Assembly: GCA_038237225.1 (NCBI GenBank)
Contig: JBBRYX010000010.1
Coordinates: 62,001-126,000, forward strand
Reading direction: 5' to 3'
Length of the DNA stretch: 64,000 bases
From: DASVUC01 sp038237225
GTDB taxonomy: Bacteria; Planctomycetota; Phycisphaerae; Tepidisphaerales; Tepidisphaeraceae
The position numbers and the translations under genes are program-made. Numbering within the stretch: the first letter of the stretch is position 1; every line of letters starts with the position of its first letter. The notes under the pieces are model-generated. The model saw only the letters and a list, made by a program, of their open reading frames with translations. It ran no database searches and was not told the DNA's origin. Below, in pieces: positions 59,198 through 64,000 of the stretch.

Positions 59198-60475
59198 ATG
59201 TCCAACCCGCAGCATTACGTTTTCATTGTGTTTCTCTTCGCGCTGGGGACGTGCGTGGGGAGCTTTTTGAATGTCGTGATCTGGCGGATGCCTCGTGGGG
59301 AATCGCTGTCGTATCCGCCGTCGCACTGTCCGAAGTGCAATCAGCGGTTGAAGTGGTATGACAACCTTCCGGTGATTGGGTGGCTAAAGCTTGGTGGGCG
59401 GTGCCGGTTTTGCAAGGAACCGATTTCGGCGAGATATCCGATCATTGAAGCGGTGACGGGTCTGATTTTTGTATTCTATTACGTGATGTTCTACATGCTG
59501 GGGTTCGTGCCGTCGGCGCCGGCGGATCCGATGCCGCTGCTTGGGATGCCACTGGCGTGGCGGACGACGCCGATGAGTTTTGTGCAGACCTGGCCGATCT
59601 ATCTGCTGTATATGTTTTTGGTCAGCGGGTTGCTGGCGGCGAGCGCGGTCGATTTCGAGCAGTACATTGTGCCGGTGCAGATTACGTGGATCACGGCGGC
59701 GGTGGGGATTGTGGTTCATACGATTGTGGATCAACCGGCGATGCCGGGGGCGCTGAACGTGAATCCTTCGGTTGGGGCGCTGGCGGCGGGCGGAGGAATC
59801 GGTTTACTGATCAGCATTGCGCTGTGGCATTTCGAGCACATTCCGATGAGTTTTCCGCTCGGGGATCCGCTCTTGGATATCGATGACCGGGTGGCGGTGC
59901 AGAAGGAAATTGATGAAGCGCGGGCCAAGGGTGAAGAGGTGATGGATCTACCGCCGGAATATAGCAGGGCTGATATTCGGGTGGAGATGCGGAAGGAGAT
60001 GTTGTTTTTGATGCCGCCGATGCTTCTTGCGGCAGTAACGTGGGGGCTGGTGACTTTCTGGGAGCCGGCGCGGAGGATTGCGGAGAATCTTGCAGGGTAT
60101 CATTGGTTGACCGGGCTTCTTGGGGCGATCTTCGGGGCGCTGATTGGCGGGTTCGTGGTGTGGTTGGCGCGGATTTTGGGAACGCTGGGATTCGGTCGGG
60201 TCGCAATGGGATTGGGTGATGTGCACCTGATGTTTGGCGTGGGGGCGGTTCTTGGTGCGGGCGCGACGACAATTGCCTTTTTTGTGGCGCCGTTCTTTGG
60301 GATGGTTCTGACCATTTACCTGCTGGTCACGGGGAAGCGCCGGGAACTGGCGTTCGTGCCTTACCTGAGTATGGGGACGGCGTTCGTGCTGTTAACATCG
60401 CGGCCGATTCTACAGTGGCTGTTGCCGGGGATGATCGGGCTGCGGGAACTTATCTTGCAACGGATTGGTTTCTAG
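59198..60475 (+). CDS. prepilin peptidase (type IV, A24)
   Basis: 425 residues from MSNPQHYVFIVFLFALGTCVGSF. The methylase part has LNVVIWRMPRGESLSYPPSHCPKCNQRLKWYDNLPVIGWL and GRCRFCKEPISARYPIIEAVTG with two CxxC pairs for zinc. Aspartates of the peptidase site are in SAVDFEQYIVPVQIT and ALGFGRVAMGLGDVHLMFGVG. About 100 residues longer than E. coli-type enzymes, mostly in a cytosolic insert (about 225-275). Cleaves type IV pilin or type II secretion pseudopilin leaders. A longer start at 59159 would translate the inverted repeat and is rejected. Confidence 0.92.
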   Translation: MSNPQHYVFIVFLFALGTCVGSFLNVVIWRMPRGESLSYPPSHCPKCNQRLKWYDNLPVIGWLKLGGRCRFCKEPISARYPIIEAVTGLIFVFYYVMFYMLGFVPSAPADPMPLLGMPLAWRTTPMSFVQTWPIYLLYMFLVSGLLAASAVDFEQYIVPVQITWITAAVGIVVHTIVDQPAMPGALNVNPSVGALAAGGGIGLLISIALWHFEHIPMSFPLGDPLLDIDDRVAVQKEIDEARAKGEEVMDLPPEYSRADIRVEMRKEMLFLMPPMLLAAVTWGLVTFWEPARRIAENLAGYHWLTGLLGAIFGALIGGFVVWLARILGTLGFGRVAMGLGDVHLMFGVGAVLGAGATTIAFFVAPFFGMVLTIYLLVTGKRRELAFVPYLSMGTAFVLLTSRPILQWLLPGMIGLRELILQRIGF

Positions 60476-60488
60476 AAAGCGTGCATCG

Positions 60489-60851
60489 ATGGACAATCTT
60501 TGGCTGAAGATCAAGTTCTGGACGAAGCTGTCGATCACCGCCCTGGTGGCGTTGTACATTGCGTTTTTCGTGGGGAAGAACAGCGATCGGACGGCGCGGT
60601 TCTGGTACTGGTACAATCGCGATTACACGATCAAGATTCTGGCGCTGGCGGCGGCGGCATTTGTTGGGGGGATTGTTGCGACGCTGCTGGTTCGGACGAC
60701 GTTTACGACGCTGCGGCAATTTCATTCCATGCGGAGCCGGGCGCGAACGGAGCGCTTGGAACGGGATGTTGCGGATATGAAAGCCAAGGCTGCGATGCTC
60801 CAGGTCAAGTCGCCCACCACGCAATCCGCGCCGCCCCCGGACGTCGAGTAA
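60489..60851 (+). CDS. small two-helix membrane protein
   Basis: 120 residues from ATG 60489, 13 bases after the prepilin peptidase stop. Two membrane helices (SITALVALYIAFFVG; TIKILALAAAAFVGGIVATLLV) separated by an aromatic-rich loop FWYWYNRDY, then a cytosolic coiled segment with basic residues (RSRARTERLERDVADMKAKAAML) and a Pro-rich tail. LapA/DUF1049-like in outline, but that is not secure. Confidence 0.7.
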   Translation: MDNLWLKIKFWTKLSITALVALYIAFFVGKNSDRTARFWYWYNRDYTIKILALAAAAFVGGIVATLLVRTTFTTLRQFHSMRSRARTERLERDVADMKAKAAMLQVKSPTTQSAPPPDVE

Positions 60852-60972
60852 GAAGCCGACGCAGATATTCTTCCAACTCATCGCGCGCCTCTTGACGCCG
60901 GGGAACTTTTTTATAGCATAAACTGCGCGTTCGAACGGATTCGGGCTAATTAAAGATACGAAAGGAGTCGTT

Positions 60973-61641
60973 ATGCGGTTTGCACGAATGGGTCTGGGAC
61001 TGGGGCTTTTCTGCGTTGGCGTTCTGGCGATGGGGTGTCAGGACAAAGTTCACGATGAAAATCAGGCGCTGTGGAAGCAAAACCGGGAGCTTCAGTCGAA
61101 GCTTCAGGAAGCGAGCGCGCAGCCGAAGTCGACGGGTGATACCGCGCAGATGGCATCGTTGCAGCAGCAGATTGCCGAGCGGGATGCGAAGATTCAGGAG
61201 CTTCAGAATCAGTTGCGGCAACCGGCGCCGGGGTCGGGTCCTGCTTCCGATCTTTCGGGAATTGAAACCAGCTACGACAAGGCCAGCGGAAAAGTGACCG
61301 TCAACGTGCCGGGCGACGTGCTGTTTGCGCCGGGCGATGCGACGGTTCGCGATGAGGCCAAGAGCACGCTGGATAAGGTGGCGTCGTCGCTGAAAAAAGA
61401 TTACGCGGGCAAGCAGGTGCGCATCGACGGACACACGGATGCGGATCCCATCCGGCACAGCAAGTGGAAGAGCAATCAGGATCTAAGCGATGCTCGGGCG
61501 CTGGCTGTGAAGGCGTATCTGGTGAAGAAGGGCGTGAACCCCGCGATCGTCGCGACACGCGGGTTTGGCTCGGATAAGCCCAAGGGGAAGGATAAGAGCG
61601 TGAATCGGCGCGTGGAGATCGTGGTGGCGACGCGCAGCTAA
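60973..61641 (+). CDS. OmpA-family peptidoglycan-binding lipoprotein
   Basis: 222 residues. LFCVGVLAMGCQDKVHDENQ is a lipoprotein signal (lipobox LAMGC). Residues 27-85 form a coiled coil (LWKQNRELQSKLQEASAQ, LQQQIAERDAKIQELQNQL). The C-terminal OmpA domain has LFAPGDATVRDEAKSTLDKV, VRIDGHTDADP (the conserved Asp) and NQDLSDARALAVKAYL, RRVEIVV. Resembles Pal-like anchors joining outer membrane and peptidoglycan. A strong terminator follows. Confidence 0.9.
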   Translation: MRFARMGLGLGLFCVGVLAMGCQDKVHDENQALWKQNRELQSKLQEASAQPKSTGDTAQMASLQQQIAERDAKIQELQNQLRQPAPGSGPASDLSGIETSYDKASGKVTVNVPGDVLFAPGDATVRDEAKSTLDKVASSLKKDYAGKQVRIDGHTDADPIRHSKWKSNQDLSDARALAVKAYLVKKGVNPAIVATRGFGSDKPKGKDKSVNRRVEIVVATRS

Positions 61642-61656
61642 ATATGGATTAACTGG

Positions 61657-61694
61657 CCCTCGGAGCCATCTCATGGTGGTTCCGAGGGTTTTTT
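61657..61694 (+). terminator. rho-independent terminator after the OmpA lipoprotein
   Basis: CCCTCGGA (61657-61664) pairs with TCCGAGGG (61681-61688); CCAT/ATGG extends the stem inside, and TTTTTT follows at 61689-61694. Confidence 0.9.
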
Positions 61695-61721
61695 GCGCGC
61701 CGAATGTAGCGGTGCTATAAT
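61693..61721 (+). promoter_or_regulatory. promoter of the UPF0175/DUF3368/hisH unit
   Basis: -35 TTGCGC (61693-61698) overlapping the end of the terminator T-run, 17-bp spacer, perfect -10 TATAAT (61716-61721). GGAG at 61728-61731 is well spaced from ATG 61737. Confidence 0.7.
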
Positions 61722-61736
61722 GGTGCTGGAGTTCAT

Positions 61737-61982
61737 ATGACGCTTACGATTCCAGACGAGGTCCTGAACGACGCCCGGTTGTCGGAATCTCAGATGCTCA
61801 TTGAGATTGCCTGCCGTCTTTTCGATGTTGGACATTTATCGATGTCGGCTGCGTCGAGGCTTGCGAAGCTGGATCGTCCGGAGTTTGAACGTGAGTTGTT
61901 CATCAGGAAGATTCCTGCTTATCGGCCAACCGTCGCGGATCTTGAGAGTGATCTTAAGGCACTGGATCGGCTAGGAATCTGA
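61737..61982 (+). CDS. UPF0175 antitoxin
   Basis: 81 residues typical of UPF0175: TIPDEVLNDARLSESQMLIEIACRLFDVGHLSMSAASRLAKLDRPEFERELFIRKIPAY. This small helical DNA-binding family pairs with DUF3368 PIN-like proteins. Its stop is one base before the GTG of the toxin gene. Confidence 0.88.
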   Translation: MTLTIPDEVLNDARLSESQMLIEIACRLFDVGHLSMSAASRLAKLDRPEFERELFIRKIPAYRPTVADLESDLKALDRLGI

Positions 61983-61983
61983 C

Positions 61984-62487
61984 GTGATTGTCGTCGTCAG
62001 CGACACATCTCCGGTTCGTTGTCTTGTTCATCTTAAGCGCCTCGACCTGCTGGCGACGCTGTTTGGGAAAGTCCTTATTCCGCCTGAGGTCGTTGAAGAA
62101 TTAGCCGACCCTAAGGGTGCTTTTGCGCCAATCGATGCGCGGTCGCTCGGTTCATTAACGATTCAAGCGCCGCATAATCTGGAATGGGTTCAATCACATT
62201 TTGCCGCGCTGCATCGGGGGGAGACAGCAGCTCTTGCGCTAGCTGTCGAAGTCAATGCCGCGGCGATTCTGATCGATGACGCCGCCGGGAGAGCGGCTGC
62301 TCAACGCGCCGGAATTCAACCCGTGGGTTTAATTGGCGTTTTGATCAGGGCCAAGCAGAGAAACCTCATCGAAGCGGTGAAGCCTCTTCTAAATCGTCTG
62401 GTGACAGAGCTAAACTTCTTCGTCTCAGCGGAACTACGCATGGCGTCGCTGGAGAAGGTCAACGAAGCAGATGAGGAGACACGGTGA
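61984..62487 (+). CDS. DUF3368 PIN-like toxin
   Basis: 167 residues, GTG start. VVVSDTSPVRCLVHLKRLDLLATLFGKVLIPPEVVEEL carries the first acidic residue of the PIN fold; HRGETAALALAVEVNAAAILIDDAAGRAAAQRAG carries Glu and the Asp pair. Presumed RNase toxin neutralised by the upstream gene. Its TGA overlaps the hisH ATG by one base (TGATG). Confidence 0.87.
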   Translation: MIVVVSDTSPVRCLVHLKRLDLLATLFGKVLIPPEVVEELADPKGAFAPIDARSLGSLTIQAPHNLEWVQSHFAALHRGETAALALAVEVNAAAILIDDAAGRAAAQRAGIQPVGLIGVLIRAKQRNLIEAVKPLLNRLVTELNFFVSAELRMASLEKVNEADEETR

Positions 62488-63101
62488 TGTCCATCGCAAT
62501 CGTCGATTACGGCATGGCCAATCTTCGTTCTGTTCAGAAGGCGTTTGAACAGGTCGGACACCGCGCGGACATTGTTTCTAAGCCCGAGGAAATTAAAAAG
62601 GCTGAGAAGATTGTCTTGCCGGGTGTCGGTGCGTTCGCGGACGCTGTTGCGACGCTTCGGCAGTCGGGGCTGGTGGAGCCGATTCTCCGGCACATCGAGA
62701 GTGGGCGGCCGTTTCTCGGGATCTGCCTTGGGCTACAGATGCTGTTTGATGTTGGGTATGAAGACGGGGAGCATTGCGGGCTGGGGGTGCTACCGGGCAA
62801 GTGCGTTCGATTTGACGTCGACGAAACGATGGATCTGAAGGTTCCCCACATGGGGTGGAATCAACTGAATGTTCAGCGGGCGTCGCCGCTGGTAAAGGAA
62901 TTACCTGAAGGCGCATCCGTTTATTTTGTGCACGGGTATCATGTTGTGCCGACGGACGACAGCGTCATCGCCACCACCACCGCCTATGGCCGGCCGTTTG
63001 TCAGCAGCATCTGGCGCGACAACATTATGGCGACGCAGTTTCACCCGGAGAAGAGCCAGAAGGTTGGGCTTAAGATGCTGGAGAATTTTGCGGCACTGTA
63101 G
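62487..63101 (+). CDS. hisH: imidazole glycerol phosphate synthase subunit HisH
   Basis: 204 residues. Glutamine amidotransferase feeding ammonia to HisF. MSIAIVDYGMANLRSVQKAFEQVG, LPGVGAFADAV, the catalytic Cys in FLGICLGLQMLFD (about residue 80), PHMGWNQL, YFVHGYHV, and the His-Glu pair in FHPEKSQ. ATG 62487 (a GTG one codon earlier is possible). hisF and hisA do not follow; downstream genes are on the other strand. Confidence 0.95.
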   Translation: MSIAIVDYGMANLRSVQKAFEQVGHRADIVSKPEEIKKAEKIVLPGVGAFADAVATLRQSGLVEPILRHIESGRPFLGICLGLQMLFDVGYEDGEHCGLGVLPGKCVRFDVDETMDLKVPHMGWNQLNVQRASPLVKELPEGASVYFVHGYHVVPTDDSVIATTTAYGRPFVSSIWRDNIMATQFHPEKSQKVGLKMLENFAAL

Positions 63102-63146
63102 TCCGAATCCCATCCGATGAACCGCCACACTTCGCCGGCCGATCGA

Positions 63147-63407
63147 TTACTCGAGCGGAAACCCCGGTGGGCCCAGTCGGTTATTGGTATCGCGCACGCC
63201 TTTGATGACGACGCCCATGATCATTCCCAGCACCACAAAGAACGCGGTGAGCATCAGGTAGACGCTGCTGTTCATTCCCGACGGAAGCGAACCGGCCGCC
63301 TGGGCATCGCTGCCGGGAACAGAGTCCTTGCAGAATGGGCACGCCATCGCAGCGGTATTCATGGCGGCAATCGCCAGACCGAAAATCCACATCATCCAGG
63401 TCTTCAT
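63147..63407 (-). CDS. small CPFC membrane protein
   Basis: 86 residues from MKTWMMWIFGLAIAAMNTAAMACPFCKDS; GGAGAG precedes ATG 63407. The first hydrophobic stretch could be a signal peptide ending at AMA, which would leave CPFC at the new N-terminus, or a membrane anchor. A second helix VYLMLTAFFVVLGMIMGVVI follows. CPFC is a thioredoxin-type pair and might bind copper or heme-related partners. It lies in the SCO-DUF420 group. Confidence 0.75.
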   Translation of the reverse strand: MKTWMMWIFGLAIAAMNTAAMACPFCKDSVPGSDAQAAGSLPSGMNSSVYLMLTAFFVVLGMIMGVVIKGVRDTNNRLGPPGFPLE

Positions 63408-63424
63408 GTTCTCTCCGTCCGCCT

Positions 63425-63883
63425 TCAGGTCTTGAGGCTTGGGAACAGATGGTACAGCATCCAATAGATTACCACGCCGGTCACGGAGACGTAAAGCCAG
63501 ATCCAGAAGGTGGGCCTGGCGATACGGCGATGGCGGGTCCAGTCGCGGCGGTAGGCGCGATAGAAGGTCGTCAGGATCATCGGGACCATTGCGATGGCGA
63601 GCAGAAGGTGGGGAAGCAGGAGGACGTACCGGTAGAAGTATCGAAGGATTACGGGGTGGAGATCGGCGGTCGAGGTGTTGTACGAGCCGGTGGCGCGGAA
63701 GAGGAGAACCTTGTGATAGAGATACAGGCAGAGAAAAACGGATGAGACGATGAAGGCGCTGATGGTAAGATAAGCGTGGACGCGGTAGTTGGCGCGCCTC
63801 ACCATGGTGAAGGCGGCGATCAGGAGGGTGGCGCTGGTTGCGTTAAGCGTGGCGTTGACGATGGGGAGCGTCTGATAGTTCAC
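63425..63883 (-). CDS. DUF420 membrane protein
   Basis: 152 residues with four membrane helices; LPIVNATLNATSATLLIAAF, RVHAYLTISAFIVSSVFLCLYLYHK, VLRYFYRYVLLLPHLLLAIAMVPMI and FWIWLYVSVTGVVIYWMLY are typical of DUF420, a family tied to cytochrome c oxidase assembly (CtaM). Conserved His residues sit in helices 2 and 3. GTG start overlaps the stop of the SCO gene (GTGA). Confidence 0.88.
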   Translation of the reverse strand: MNYQTLPIVNATLNATSATLLIAAFTMVRRANYRVHAYLTISAFIVSSVFLCLYLYHKVLLFRATGSYNTSTADLHPVILRYFYRYVLLLPHLLLAIAMVPMILTTFYRAYRRDWTRHRRIARPTFWIWLYVSVTGVVIYWMLYHLFPSLKT

Positions 63884-64000
63884 TTGGGCGCCGGCCCCGA
63901 TTCCTCTGCCAGCTTGCGAGCATCGGCGATGAGGCGCATCTGAGCGTCTGAATCCTGGCTGCTGTAATTCCCTCGAATCTGCCCGGCCTGATCCACGAGG
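63880..64000 (-). CDS. SCO1/SenC-type copper protein, C-terminal fragment
   Basis: Only the last 39 residues lie in the window: LVDQAGQIRGNYSSQDSDA, then MRLIADARKLAEESGPAPK. This is the usual C-terminal end of SCO-family thioredoxin-fold proteins (strand LVDxxGxIRGxY then a final helix), which deliver copper to the CuA site of cytochrome oxidase. The next genes, DUF420 and the CPFC protein, support that. Confidence 0.7.
   Translation of the reverse strand, partial: LVDQAGQIRGNYSSQDSDAQMRLIADARKLAEESGPAPK

Overview
The window looks like a chromosomal segment of a GC-rich planctomycete, most likely class Phycisphaerae (Tepidisphaeraceae-like). The clues are two very long PEP-CTERM surface proteins with an Arg-rich end, three N-termini carrying the planctomycete LExRRLLS (LEPR-XLL) surface-protein motif, ELWxxDGT and RTX repeats, an AIR-synthase-related protein, and a housekeeping order (glmU-like, prs, bL25, pth, rpsF, ssb, rplI) typical of that phylum. 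This is inference from gene content; no 16S rRNA gene is present.

Layout. 1-2.2 kb: a 59-residue helical protein, a VOC-fold enzyme and hemL. 2.6-4.5 kb: dnaK. 4.7-9.8 kb: a minus-strand information and precursor cluster: a short GlmU, prs, bL25, pth, rpsF, ssb, rplI. 9.8-11.4 kb: a small lipoprotein, tRNA-Gln and an exported protein. 11.4-16.9 kb: one 1834-residue beta-strand-repeat PEP-CTERM protein. 17.2-23.5 kb: an exopolysaccharide/O-antigen group (TMTC-like TPR membrane protein, Wzy-type ligase with TPRs, Wzz-type chain-length protein). 23.6-29.8 kb: single metabolic genes (Ap4A-phosphorylase-like protein, unknown protein, two-domain glycosyltransferase, sucC, purK). 29.9-35 kb: a 1690-residue GH30 - ankyrin - five CBM6 - DNRLRE protein. 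35.3-39.2 kb: lysA, a SPINDLY-type glycosyltransferase and a TIM-barrel isomerase.

39.8-51 kb is the accessory part. It holds a PEP-CTERM repeat protein split from its signal peptide by a 71-bp duplication, an H-type-lectin lipoprotein with degenerate ORFs behind it, an array of fourteen 21-bp repeats, an AIR-synthase-related gene, hairpin repeats, recO, tRNA-Lys and tRNA-Ala, a broken LEPR-XLL gene, a BamE-like lipoprotein, an ELWxxDGT/RTX protein, and a DUF433/DUF5615 toxin-antitoxin pair that sits between a complete HTH gene and a duplicated half-copy of it.

51-64 kb returns to core functions: a receiver/PAS/GAF signalling protein, hemC, a methyltransferase-like protein, an Ldh2-type dehydrogenase, an MBL hydrolase, frr, pyrH, aroK, prepilin peptidase, an OmpA lipoprotein, a UPF0175/DUF3368 toxin-antitoxin pair fused translationally to hisH, and the start of a cytochrome-oxidase-type group (CPFC membrane protein, DUF420, SCO).

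I did not find an obviously new multi-gene defence or biosynthetic system. The strongest leads are the GH30-ankyrin-CBM6 architecture, the HTH-flanked toxin-antitoxin cassette, the toxin-hisH coupling, the 21-bp array and the dispersed palindromes.
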